Shown here piece by piece: positions 1-6,960 of a stretch of 7,338 nt of DNA. The stretch covers positions 1 to 7,338 of the forward strand of contig DOFA01000105.1 of the NCBI GenBank assembly GCA_003532195.1, written 5' to 3'. This DNA comes from Clostridiales bacterium. Its GTDB lineage: Bacteria; Bacillota; Clostridia; Saccharofermentanales; UBA5734. The translations under genes were made by a program, and so were the position numbers. Under the pieces are notes generated by a model. That model did no database searches. It was not told the origin of the DNA and saw only the letters and a program-made list of their open reading frames with translations. Position 1 is the first letter of the stretch. Every line of letters starts with the position of its first letter.

Positions 1-819
1 GTCTTCGAGCTGCTCGACGAGGCGGAAGAGGAGCCCGACGCGGCCGCGCCGGTGGCGCTCGCGCACACGCGCGGCCACATCACGCTGCGCAACGTGTCGT
101 TCAGCTACGCCGCCGACTCCCCCCTGATAGAGGACCTCAGTCTCGACGTGCCGCCCGGGCAGACGGTCGCCATCGTCGGTCCCACCGGCGCCGGAAAGAC
201 CACGCTGGTCAACCTGGTCATGCGGTTCTACGAACTGGACGCCGGGCGGATCACGCTGGACGGGGTGGACATCTCCACGATGCGCCGCGACGACCTGCGC
301 GGCCGGATCGGCATGGTGCTCCAGGACACCTGGCTGTTCAACGGCACCATCCGCGACAACATCCGCTACGGCCGACTGGACGCCACCGAGCAGCAAATCC
401 AGGATGCGGCCCGCGCAGCCTACGCGGATCATTTTATCCATACCCTGCCGCACGGCTATGACCTGGTGATCAACGAAGAGGCCAGCAACATCTCGCAGGG
501 GCAAAAGCAGCTGCTGACCATAGCCCGGGCTTTTCTGGCCGATCCGAAGATCCTGATCCTCGATGAAGCGACCAGCTCAGTCGATACGCGCACGGAAGTT
601 CTGATCCAGAAAGCCATGAGCCAGCTGATGAAAGGCCGCACCAGCTTCATCATCGCCCACCGCCTGTCGACAATCCGCGATGCCGACCTGATTCTGGTCA
701 TGCGCGACGGCGACATCGTCGAGCAAGGCACGCATGCGCAGCTGCTTGCAGACGATGGTTTCTACGCCAGCCTGTACAACAGCCAGTTCGAGACAGGCGA
801 GTCGCCGGCCAGCGCCTGA
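1..819 (+). CDS. ABC exporter, C-terminal ATP-binding part (partial, 5' end outside window)
   Basis: The reading frame is open from base 1 and ends with TGA at 817-819, giving 272 visible residues of a protein whose N-terminal membrane domain lies outside the window. The GTG at 52 is internal and is not a real start. The nucleotide-binding domain is complete: an A-loop-like FSY, Walker A GPTGAGKTT (178-204), Q-loop VLQD (Gln at 322-324), signature NISQGQKQ (484-507), Walker B ILILDEATSS with the SSVD D-loop (about 550-585), and the H-loop His of IAHRLST at 658-660. The signature is ISQGQ rather than LSGGQ, a variant common in bacterial type IV (MsbA/LmrA-like) exporters fused to their membrane domain. 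It hydrolyses ATP at the inner face of the membrane to drive export; the substrate cannot be read from this part. Codon use changes sharply near 394 (see findings). It converges on the - strand cluster that ends at 873. Confidence 0.93.
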   Translation, partial: VFELLDEAEEEPDAAAPVALAHTRGHITLRNVSFSYAADSPLIEDLSLDVPPGQTVAIVGPTGAGKTTLVNLVMRFYELDAGRITLDGVDISTMRRDDLRGRIGMVLQDTWLFNGTIRDNIRYGRLDATEQQIQDAARAAYADHFIHTLPHGYDLVINEEASNISQGQKQLLTIARAFLADPKILILDEATSSVDTRTEVLIQKAMSQLMKGRTSFIIAHRLSTIRDADLILVMRDGDIVEQGTHAQLLADDGFYASLYNSQFETGESPASA

Positions 820-820
820 C

Positions 821-832
821 AGCCGGCCGGCT
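821..832. other. 12-bp perfect palindrome between convergent genes
   Basis: AGCCGGCCGGCT lies directly after the ABC stop codon, inside the 53-bp gap (820-872) between two convergent genes. A bidirectional terminator would be expected here. The palindrome has no spare loop and no T-run on either side, so it is a poor intrinsic terminator. No better terminator is visible in the gap. Confidence 0.3.
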
Positions 833-872
833 TTCGGACGCTCAGCCAGATTCCCGATCCGGTCAATCCCCT

Positions 873-1373
873 CTATTCGCAGGGTTTTTTCCCGCGATCG
901 ATAGCGACCGCTCCGGTACGGACAATTTCCAGAATGCCGAAGGGCCGCAGCAAATCTATCAGGGCCTGGATTTTCACCGGATTCCCGGTGATCGCGATTG
1001 TCATCGAACAGCCGGCCACATCGACAATCCTGGCCCGGAAAACATTGACAATATTGATAATGTCCGTCTTCCGGTCGTCCGGCGCGTCGACCATGATCAA
1101 TCCGAGTTCCATCAGCACCGATTCTTCATCATCGATCCGCTTGATCTTAATCAGGCTGGTTATCCGGTTCAGCTTGGCGATCACGGTATCCACGGACTGT
1201 TCCTCGCCATTGACGATAATGGTCATCCGGGAAACGCCTGGCTTTTCTGTACCGCCGACAGTCAGGCTGGCGATATTGCAGTTATGCTCGCCGAATAGCT
1301 GGCTGACATGCCAGAGAACGCCGGCTTTGTCCTCGACCCAGACCGACAGGATGGTCTTTTTGTCTTTCGCCAT
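873..1373 (-). CDS. ilvN: Acetolactate synthase small (regulatory) subunit, IlvN/IlvH family
   Basis: The 166-residue product has the usual length and layout of the AHAS small subunit. An N-terminal ACT domain (about residues 6-78) carries the family pattern NIASLTVGGTEKPGVSRMTI (residues 33-52). A C-terminal ACT-like domain (about 85-160) ends with FGILEIVRTGAVAIDRG. In the family this subunit binds the catalytic IlvB subunit, activates it and confers feedback inhibition by valine in the first step of branched-chain amino acid synthesis. I chose the ATG at 1373 because AAGGGGG sits 8 nt upstream; the in-frame TTG at 1379 would leave only about 2 nt. The ptb stop codon is 2 nt before this ATG and the ribosome binding site is inside the ptb end, so translation is probably coupled. 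Oddly, no ilvB accompanies it. It could be a stand-alone ACT regulator, but the family match is clear. Confidence 0.9.
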   Translation of the reverse strand: MAKDKKTILSVWVEDKAGVLWHVSQLFGEHNCNIASLTVGGTEKPGVSRMTIIVNGEEQSVDTVIAKLNRITSLIKIKRIDDEESVLMELGLIMVDAPDDRKTDIINIVNVFRARIVDVAGCSMTIAITGNPVKIQALIDLLRPFGILEIVRTGAVAIDRGKKPCE

Positions 1374-1375
1374 GT

Positions 1376-2302
1376 TCAATTCCCCCTTCTGTCTATGCCG
1401 GCCTGGCCCAGCATAGCCAAGGCCAGCAGTATGGAAAAATATTTTGCCGGGCTGCTTTCCGCGCGTGATGTGACGACCAGCGGCACGCGGGCGCCGGTGA
1501 TGATCCCGCAGGAACGGGCATTGCTGAGAAAGATCAGCGATTTGACCAGGATGTTGCCAGCATCGATGTTGGGCACCAGGAGGATATCCGCGTCGCCCGC
1601 CACGTCACTGATGATCTGCTTGCGGCGCGCGGCTTCGGCGTCAACCGCGTTGTCCATGGCCAGCGGGCCGTCGATCAGGCAGTCCTTGATCTGGCCGCGC
1701 TGGGACATTTTGGCCAGCGCAGCCGCGTCAAGTGTGCCGGGCATGGCCGGGTTGACCGTTTCAACCGCGGCCAGCGCCGCCACCTTGGGCTGTTCGACCC
1801 CCAAAGCTCGTGCAACATCGACGGCATTGCGGATAATCTCAATTTTCTGGCGCAGGTCCGGCGCGATGTTGATGCCCGCGTCCGTGATGTAAAGCAGCTT
1901 GTGGTATCCGGTTACTTCATACAGGCCGACATGGCTGAGCAGCGCGGTCGTCCGCAGCCCCTTGTCGCGTTCCAGGACCGCCTTGAGCAGGTCCGCCGTC
2001 TGCAGCAGGCCTTTCATGATCACATCCGCCTCGCCGCTGCTGACCAGATTAACCGCTATCTCAGCGCTCTTCTTCTCATCAAGTTCTTTGATGATCGCCA
2101 TGCGGGAAACATCGATCTTCATTTCGTCGGCAATCCGGAAGATCCGCTCCTTGTCGCCGATCAGGGTCGGCGCGGCATACCCCTTGGCATAAACATCGTA
2201 TACCGACCGGAGAACATGATCGTCATGTGCGCAGGCGACGGCAATCCGTCCCGGCGGCCGCTGCACCACCAATTCCTCGATTTGTTCAAACCGCTGCAGC
2301 AT
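1376..2302 (-). CDS. ptb: Phosphate butyryltransferase (phosphotransbutyrylase)
   Basis: The 308-residue product belongs to the phosphate acetyl/butyryltransferase family, close to the usual Ptb length of about 300. It catalyses butyryl-CoA + Pi to butyryl phosphate + CoA in the cytoplasm and often also accepts isobutyryl- or isovaleryl-CoA. Visible family segments are MKGLLQT (96-102), SHVGLYEV (123-130), DGPLAMDNA (211-219), VPNIDAGN (243-250) and PLVVTSRAESSPAKYFS (274-290). The frame stays open up to an ATG at 2371, but the start at 2302 (MLQRFEQIEELV) fits the family N-terminus and has AGAGGAG about 11 nt upstream. An ATG at 2326 is a weaker alternative. Its start overlaps the end of buk by 17 bp, and its end is 2 nt from ilvN. 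Gene order buk-ptb is reversed relative to the ptb-buk order of Clostridium acetobutylicum. The general Pta family is the only real alternative; the buk partner argues for Ptb. Confidence 0.92.
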   Translation of the reverse strand: MLQRFEQIEELVVQRPPGRIAVACAHDDHVLRSVYDVYAKGYAAPTLIGDKERIFRIADEMKIDVSRMAIIKELDEKKSAEIAVNLVSSGEADVIMKGLLQTADLLKAVLERDKGLRTTALLSHVGLYEVTGYHKLLYITDAGINIAPDLRQKIEIIRNAVDVARALGVEQPKVAALAAVETVNPAMPGTLDAAALAKMSQRGQIKDCLIDGPLAMDNAVDAEAARRKQIISDVAGDADILLVPNIDAGNILVKSLIFLSNARSCGIITGARVPLVVTSRAESSPAKYFSILLALAMLGQAGIDRRGN

Positions 2303-3419
2303 GGTCTTCACCGCTCCTCTTTGCATCTTCCGGCCAGGGTTCGCGAACGTAATCCTGAGCTTCCTCTTCACCTCTGAGAACCTTGAGTGCGCGTTCAGCC
2401 AAGGCGGTCATTTCATATTCACCCGGGAAAACCAGAACCGGTCCGAGAAAAGCCACCTGTTCCTGAATCAATCCGGTCAGCCAGGCGCTGTGGGCCAAAC
2501 CGCCGGTCAGCGCTATCGCGTCGATCTTGCCGGCCAGGCTGACCGCCATGGCGCCGATCGTCTTGGCGGTCTGATAAGCCATCGCCTGCAGCAATTCCAG
2601 GTAATCCGGCCTGGCCGCGGCCTGTTCCTCAATCAGACGGCAGTCAATCGTGCCCGTATAGGCATAGAGTCCGCCCTGTCCGACCAGCATCTGCCGGGTC
2701 TCGGCCAGAGACAGGTTCTTTTTGTAGCATAGGTCCAGGAGCTGGCGTGTCGGCAGGCTCCCGGCGCGCTCCGGTGAAAAAGGACCTTCTTCGAGCGCAT
2801 TGTTGACATCGACGACATGGCCCTGCCGATGCGCGCCGACGGAGATCCCGCCGCCCAAGTGAGCGATGACCAGGTTGCAGGAATCATATGTCCGGCCAAG
2901 CGTTTCGGCCGCCAGCCGCCCGACCGCTTTGTGGTTCAGGGCATGGAAAGCCGATATGCGGCGGATCTGCGGCAGGCCTGTATAGCGGGCCAGTTCAACC
3001 ATCTCATCAACGCACGGCGGATCAACAATATAGGCTTCCTTTTTCAAATCCCTGGCCAGCATGGACGCGATAACCGCGCCCAGATTGCTGGCATGGTCGC
3101 CATAGCGGGCCATTTCCAGGTCGGCCAGCATATCCGGGCTGACCCGGTAAATGCCGCTGGGCAAAGGGTGAAGCAGTCCGCCGCGGCCAACATAAGCGGT
3201 AATATCCTCCGGCCGCAGCCGATTGGCCGACAGGGCCTGATCCAAAGCCTTCCTGATTGCCGCCAGCCGGACCGGTAGCTGGGCAAAAACTGAGCCGGCC
3301 CGAGCCAGTTCTTCCGGCGAATGGCGGACCGTTTCGGCCTGCAGGCAGGTTCGGTCATGAAACAATGCGGTCTTGGTCGATGTGGATCCGGGATTAAGAA
3401 CAAACAACCATGCAGCCAT
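2286..3419 (-). CDS. buk: Butyrate kinase
   Basis: The 377-residue product is an acetokinase-family (ASKHA fold) enzyme that transfers phosphate between butyryl phosphate and ADP, yielding butyrate and ATP. Visible family motifs are NPGSTSTK (residues 9-16, phosphate 1), VGRGGLLHPLPSGIY (77-91), FHALNHKAVGR (159-169), HLGGGISVGAH (187-197, phosphate 2), a VDVNNALEEGPFSPERAG segment (203-220), LTGGLAHS (304-311, adenosine) and FPGEYEMTALAE (331-342). Acetate kinases lack several of these and are longer. The frame could extend to 3461, but the ATG at 3419 is preceded by GGGAGGT at about 5 nt and gives the family's MxxxLVLNPGSTSTK-like beginning. It lies 22 bp downstream of the transglutaminase-like gene and overlaps ptb by 17 bp. 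Together with ptb it forms the terminal, ATP-yielding branch from butyryl-CoA or branched acyl-CoA. Confidence 0.95.
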   Translation of the reverse strand: MAAWLFVLNPGSTSTKTALFHDRTCLQAETVRHSPEELARAGSVFAQLPVRLAAIRKALDQALSANRLRPEDITAYVGRGGLLHPLPSGIYRVSPDMLADLEMARYGDHASNLGAVIASMLARDLKKEAYIVDPPCVDEMVELARYTGLPQIRRISAFHALNHKAVGRLAAETLGRTYDSCNLVIAHLGGGISVGAHRQGHVVDVNNALEEGPFSPERAGSLPTRQLLDLCYKKNLSLAETRQMLVGQGGLYAYTGTIDCRLIEEQAAARPDYLELLQAMAYQTAKTIGAMAVSLAGKIDAIALTGGLAHSAWLTGLIQEQVAFLGPVLVFPGEYEMTALAERALKVLRGEEEAQDYVREPWPEDAKRSGEDHAAAV

Positions 3420-3441
3420 CTGAACCTCCCTGCCGGACCGG

Positions 3442-4809
3442 TCAGCCCGGCGTGATTTCAACCAATACGACTCCTTTGGACAGATAATTCCGATAATAGA
3501 CGGTATGCCCGGCCGAAGCCGGATCCAGGGCTTTTTGCAGCATGGCTTGAAGCGTCTGGCTGTCCGGCAGGTCAGATCCGGTGTACAGCAGTTCGAGCAG
3601 CGCGGTTTCCTGACTGGTAAAATCGATGCCGCTGATGAACTGGTCCAGCTTTTCTGTTATGGAGTCCCGGCTGTTCGCTGTCAGCAGCAATTCCCGGTAA
3701 TAAAAGGCGCCGTCAGACGGGCAGGCCGGATAGTCGGCGGTCTCCCAGCTGTGGGTGGTCTGCATCTGGGAATCGGAGCGCAGAAAGTGAACATGCTCGA
3801 CCGGTCTGTCCGGACCGCCGTCCGGCGTCGGGTCATCATGAGTCACGTCCACGTGGTAGAATTGCCCGTCCAGGCAAACAAGATTCCAGGCGTGCCCCAC
3901 GCCTTCGTATTCGCCGCCGATCAACCGGACATCAATTCCCAGTTTCTGGCCGATCAGCTGGAATGCCTGCGCATAGCCCTGGCACAAAGTGGAATGATCC
4001 AGCAGCGCGCTGATCGCCTGATTGGTATCCTGATTGCCGGTACTGTCATAAACGATGTTCCGGACCAGGTAATCATGGAGCAGCAGCAACTGCCGCCAGG
4101 GCTGACCGGTTTCGGCACGGATCTGGCTGGCCAGCGTATCGGCGGCGGCATCGACCTGGCTGAGCAGCCGGTTGCGCTCAATAGCGGTCAGGTCGCGCAG
4201 GATCGGCCAGTATTGCGGCTGGATCGTCATGGATTCCAGATACTTCGCCTCGCCTTGCAAAAGTGTATAGCTGACATTGATCGATCCGTTCAGATAATAA
4301 AAATCCGCATATCGGCTATAAAGTTCCCGATAGATCGCATAGACACGATTGATGGTTTCCTGAACCGAAGACTCGGGGATTTTCCGGTTCCTGACCGCCG
4401 CGTCAAGCGAAATCTCCGCGTATTCCTTCCTAAGGCCGTCGAGCAGGATCTGCCCGACCTGCCTGGCAAAATCGGCCGCCGGAGCGGTTGGCACGACGGT
4501 GACCGCTGCCGGATCAGTTGTTGTTGCCGCTGTCGCCGAGGTGGAGCCTGTGCCATTCGCCTCTGTGCCTGATGAGGTCGTCTGCCGGGTTGGATCGGCG
4601 AAACTGACATCGATTATCGTCGGCGTACCCTGAACCGCCAGATCGATCAGGTTTTGCAGGCAGGATGTTTGAATCAAGGCAATCAGGATCAGGAGCGCCG
4701 GTAAAACCAGCCGCCTGTTCAGAACCGGCAAATGCCGGCTTGCCTGCCGGTCTTCCTTACGGCTGCCAAGTCTGGCCTGGTGTCCGGCGAGTCTTCCCGA
4801 TCTGGTCAT
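3442..4809 (-). CDS. Membrane-anchored transglutaminase-like (cysteine protease fold) protein
   Basis: This 455-residue protein has an exposed N-terminus rich in Arg/Lys (1-33), a hydrophobic segment (about 34-48) ending in QTSC (Cys50), and a Ser/Thr/Ala/Gly-rich linker (about 72-112). A long alpha-helical stretch follows, then a transglutaminase-like core: Cys276 in STLCQGYAQAF, His306 in GVGHAWNLV and Asp321 in FYHVDVTHDDP form the expected Cys-His-Asp triad. The tail (about 375-455) is unassigned. Cys50 could be a lipoprotein site, but the -3 residue is Gln instead of Leu/Val/Ile, so an uncleaved signal anchor is equally likely. Either way the catalytic part should face outside the membrane. 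Family members include peptidases, cross-linking enzymes and cell-wall proteins; the substrate is unknown. The ATG at 4809 has GAAGGAG 7 nt upstream, which supports this start despite the long basic leader. It is the first gene of the likely operon with buk, ptb and ilvN. Confidence 0.82.
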   Translation of the reverse strand: MTRSGRLAGHQARLGSRKEDRQASRHLPVLNRRLVLPALLILIALIQTSCLQNLIDLAVQGTPTIIDVSFADPTRQTTSSGTEANGTGSTSATAATTTDPAAVTVVPTAPAADFARQVGQILLDGLRKEYAEISLDAAVRNRKIPESSVQETINRVYAIYRELYSRYADFYYLNGSINVSYTLLQGEAKYLESMTIQPQYWPILRDLTAIERNRLLSQVDAAADTLASQIRAETGQPWRQLLLLHDYLVRNIVYDSTGNQDTNQAISALLDHSTLCQGYAQAFQLIGQKLGIDVRLIGGEYEGVGHAWNLVCLDGQFYHVDVTHDDPTPDGGPDRPVEHVHFLRSDSQMQTTHSWETADYPACPSDGAFYYRELLLTANSRDSITEKLDQFISGIDFTSQETALLELLYTGSDLPDSQTLQAMLQKALDPASAGHTVYYRNYLSKGVVLVEITPG

Positions 4810-4847
4810 CTGCGCGCTCCTTCGTCGATTACCCTTGTTCTCACTCT

Positions 4848-4869
4848 ATTATCGCATATTTCCCGATAA
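4848..4869 (-). promoter_or_regulatory. Possible extended -10 promoter overlapping an inverted repeat, upstream of the transglutaminase-buk-ptb-ilvN cluster
   Basis: On the - strand TGCGATAAT (4856-4848) matches an extended -10 (TGn plus GATAAT), 38 bp ahead of the transglutaminase start codon. No good -35 box sits 16-18 bp further upstream, which is tolerated by extended -10 promoters. TTATCG and CGATAA form an inverted repeat with a 9-bp spacer (4849-4854 and 4864-4869) that overlaps this -10, as an operator would. No terminator is evident between metG and this point, so read-through from metG is also possible. Confidence 0.4.
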
Positions 4870-4923
4870 AACGCGCCTGTTGTCGGGACAGAATGTCAGA
4901 AAATTCCATTCCGCACCCTTCCT

Positions 4924-6558
4924 TCATTTCCCGCCCAGACGCCGCCGTTCCTCTTCGATCAGGCCGACATCCAGGCGGGGAAAAAGAATCTGGATCTCGC
5001 CGAGAATCCGGCCAGCCGGGCAAGTGACATAAGCCCAGCCTGGCTTTTCGGCAATGCCGAAGTCCTTCCTGACCCGGGCGCAGGCAAAGGGCAGATAGGG
5101 TCCCAGCAGCTGGGTCAGGTTGATGATGCCATGCAGGCAGGAAGCCAGTGCCCGGTCGCAATCGTCCGGGTCAGACTGAAGTGTCAGCCAGGGTTTCTTT
5201 TGATCAAAATAGCGATTCAGCAAGTGAACCAGATCAAATATGCGTTCCAGCGCGGCTTTGATTTCACCCTTTTCCAGCAGGACGCCGCTTTCTGTATAGC
5301 AGTCGCCGATCGCCAGACGGATGGGTGTTTCGCAGTCTTCATTCGGCGTGCAGCCATCCTTGTGCCGGCGGATGAACTGCGCGGTCCGGTTGACGAGATT
5401 GCCGAAATCTCCCAGCAACTCGCTGTTGTATCCATGAATGAACGCAGCCCAGGAAAAATCGGCGTCCCGCCGCTCCGGACCGTTCAGCAACAGATAATAG
5501 CGGATTGAATCGGCAGGATAGCGGTCGATCAGATCGGAAATCCAGATCGCCCAGTTCTGGCTGGTTGATATCTTGCGGCCTTCCAAAGTCAGGTATTCCG
5601 AGGACAGGATCCGGTCCGGCAGTTTCAGGCTCTTATCGTAGCCATACAGCAGGGACGGCAGGAATATGGTGTGAAACGGAATATTGTCCTTGCCATGAAC
5701 ATACCAGCTCAGCGCCCCATCCGACCAGAACGGCCGCCAATCCCGGCCGGTTTGCCGGCTCCACTCCTGGCTGGCCGAAAGATAGCCGAGAACAGCTTCG
5801 ATCCAGACATAAATCCTTTTATGTTCGTAACCTGCCAGCGGCACAGGGATACCCCATTCCAGGTCGCGGGTTGCCGCACGGTCCTTCAGTTTTTCCGTCA
5901 GATAGCGCCGGGTTTCCTTGACTGCGTTCAGGCGGAAACCGCTGTTGGCTCCGGCCAGGTAGCCTTCGAGGAAATCCTGGAAACGGGTCAGGGCAAAGTA
6001 GTAATGCTCCGTATCAATAAACGAAACCGGCTGCCCGCACAGCTTGCACCGGCCATCGCGCAAGTCCTGGGGTTCGAGCAGCCGGGTGCATTGCTCACAT
6101 TGGTCGCCCCGGGCCGGCGCGCCGCAATTCGGGCAGGATCCTTCGACATATCGGTCCGGCAGGAAGCGGGCGCATTGGCGGCAATAAGCCTGGTTGATTG
6201 TGCGCGGGTAGAGAATCCCCTTGGCCAGCAGTTCGGAGAAAACCTGCTGAACCAGTTCGGCGTGGGCAGGCTGGTCGGTCCGGCTATAGCAATCATAGGA
6301 AAATCCCAATTGCCGGAAACAACGATCGAATTCCTCGTGATAATGGCCGGCGATTTCCGCCGGCGGACGGTTTTCGCCGGCAGCCCGGATGGCAATGGGC
6401 GTTCCGTGGCAATCCGAACCGGAAACATAAAGAACCGGATGGCCTTTCTGCCGATAATACCGCGCCAGGACATCGCCGGGCAGCAGTGCCGCGATTTGGC
6501 CGGCATGCAAGGATCCATTGGCATAAGGCCAGGCGCCGCCAATCAGAATGTGTTGCAT
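4924..6558 (-). CDS. metG: Methionyl-tRNA synthetase, short form without C-terminal tRNA-binding domain
   Basis: The 544-residue class I synthetase charges tRNA-Met with methionine in the cytoplasm. The start of the Rossmann fold reads GGAWPYANGSLHAGQ; the HIGH-equivalent is HAGQ (18-21). VSGSDCHGTP (45-54) is typical of MetRS. The connective domain has four CxxC pairs (Cys 126/129, 142/145, 154/157, 171/174), consistent with two zinc knuckles. WIEAVLGYL (252-260) and EGRKISTSQNWAIW (326-339) follow; the KMSKS-equivalent is KISTS (329-333). The alpha-helical anticodon-binding domain has NRYFDQKKPW (448-457), with the Trp expected to contact the CAU anticodon. The protein stops after this domain, so the Trbp111/EMAP-like dimerisation domain is absent. 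The KISTS site and double knuckles resemble the MetRS2-type enzymes seen in some Bacillota. The ATG at 6558 has GGGAGGAG about 5 nt upstream; the longer frame to 6606 runs into the leader terminator and is rejected. Expression is controlled by the T-box upstream. Confidence 0.96.
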   Translation of the reverse strand: MQHILIGGAWPYANGSLHAGQIAALLPGDVLARYYRQKGHPVLYVSGSDCHGTPIAIRAAGENRPPAEIAGHYHEEFDRCFRQLGFSYDCYSRTDQPAHAELVQQVFSELLAKGILYPRTINQAYCRQCARFLPDRYVEGSCPNCGAPARGDQCEQCTRLLEPQDLRDGRCKLCGQPVSFIDTEHYYFALTRFQDFLEGYLAGANSGFRLNAVKETRRYLTEKLKDRAATRDLEWGIPVPLAGYEHKRIYVWIEAVLGYLSASQEWSRQTGRDWRPFWSDGALSWYVHGKDNIPFHTIFLPSLLYGYDKSLKLPDRILSSEYLTLEGRKISTSQNWAIWISDLIDRYPADSIRYYLLLNGPERRDADFSWAAFIHGYNSELLGDFGNLVNRTAQFIRRHKDGCTPNEDCETPIRLAIGDCYTESGVLLEKGEIKAALERIFDLVHLLNRYFDQKKPWLTLQSDPDDCDRALASCLHGIINLTQLLGPYLPFACARVRKDFGIAEKPGWAYVTCPAGRILGEIQILFPRLDVGLIEEERRRLGGK

Positions 6559-6584
6559 ATAATCTCCTCCCTCATTCCGGCGGC

Positions 6585-6626
6585 AAGAAAAACCCGCCGC
6601 CTGCAATTAATCTGCAGGAGACGGGT
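6585..6626 (-). terminator. T-box intrinsic terminator (regulated)
   Basis: On the - strand, arms 6626-6613 and 6605-6592 pair over 14 positions (one U-C mismatch, one G-U) around a 7-nt loop and are followed by a U-rich run (UUUUUCUU, to 6585). The 5' arm shares ACCCGUCUCC with the antiterminator, so the two folds exclude each other. It lies 27 nt upstream of the metG start codon. Confidence 0.93.
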
Positions 6627-6906
6627 TGTTGATCCCGTGGTACCACTCCGCTTCGCTCCATTTTCACAAATGGAGCCTTAACAGGTACGGCCAGCCGATG
6701 TGCCGGAATATACCCCGACGATATAACGGTCGTCCGCCCCGGACGGACTTCAACCCGTAAATCGGATTCGGTCCGCCAGACTCCGGGGTCATGTTCAGCC
6801 GGTTGTCCTCCATTTCCTCGCAGCAGCCGCCGACAACAACCATCGGCATCCGGAAACTCTCTGGAGAAGGCTTTTCCCGCTTACTCTCCCCTTCAAGGTC
6901 TTGATT
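6585..6906 (-). ncRNA. Methionine-specific T-box leader of metG
   Basis: The transcript from about 6906 folds as a class I transcriptional T-box. Stem I has CCAGA / TCTGG and TCCGG / CCGGA helices, a distal GGCTGCTGCGAGGA element like the conserved AG-bulge/terminal-loop segment, and a specifier-loop strand GAACAUGACC with AUG at 6792-6790, which is the methionine codon. Stem III is a perfect 8-bp hairpin, CTCCATTT / AAATGGAG (6656-6675). The antiterminator is GGAG (6649-6646), bulge UGGUACC (6645-6639) and ACGGG (6638-6634), pairing with CCCGU (6625-6621) and CUCC (6620-6617). The variable bulge base U would pair with discriminator A, as in tRNA-Met. The competing terminator follows at 6626-6585. 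Uncharged tRNA-Met should stabilise the antiterminator and let transcription into metG. Specifier, discriminator pairing and downstream gene all agree. Confidence 0.95.
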
Positions 6907-6912
6907 GGAGCC

Positions 6913-6942
6913 AGTATACGCCATCGGGGCAGCTGTTGTCAA
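6913..6942 (-). promoter_or_regulatory. Promoter of the metG T-box transcript
   Basis: TTGACA (6942-6937) and TATACT (6918-6913) are spaced 18 bp apart on the - strand. The -35 is a perfect consensus and the -10 differs from TATAAT at one position. The predicted start is near A6906, just upstream of T-box stem I, which fits the leader boundary. A 10-bp tandem repeat begins 18 bp upstream of the -35. Confidence 0.85.
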
Positions 6943-6960
6943 TTCAATTTTCAGGAACGC

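Noticed and set aside
821..832. AGCCGGCCGGCT as a bidirectional terminator for the convergent genes
   Set aside because: It has no loop-forming bases and no adjacent T-run on either strand; kept only as a palindrome.
879..900. GCGGG-A6-CCCTGC hairpin at the end of ilvN as a terminator
   Set aside because: The A-run is the loop, not a 3' tail, and the sequence lies within the ilvN coding region.
1374..1379. TTG at 1379 as the ilvN start
   Set aside because: The ribosome binding site would be only about 2 nt away. The ATG at 1373 has correct spacing.
3505..4572. Long antisense frame of 355 codons opposite the transglutaminase gene, and similar long frames opposite metG, buk and ptb
   Set aside because: They are by-products of GC-rich codon use in the real genes. 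They show no motifs, and no ribosome binding sites or promoters support them.
6559..6606. Upstream extension of metG to an ATG at 6606
   Set aside because: It would start inside the T-box terminator stem and adds residues unlike the MetRS N-terminus. The ATG at 6558 has a strong ribosome binding site.
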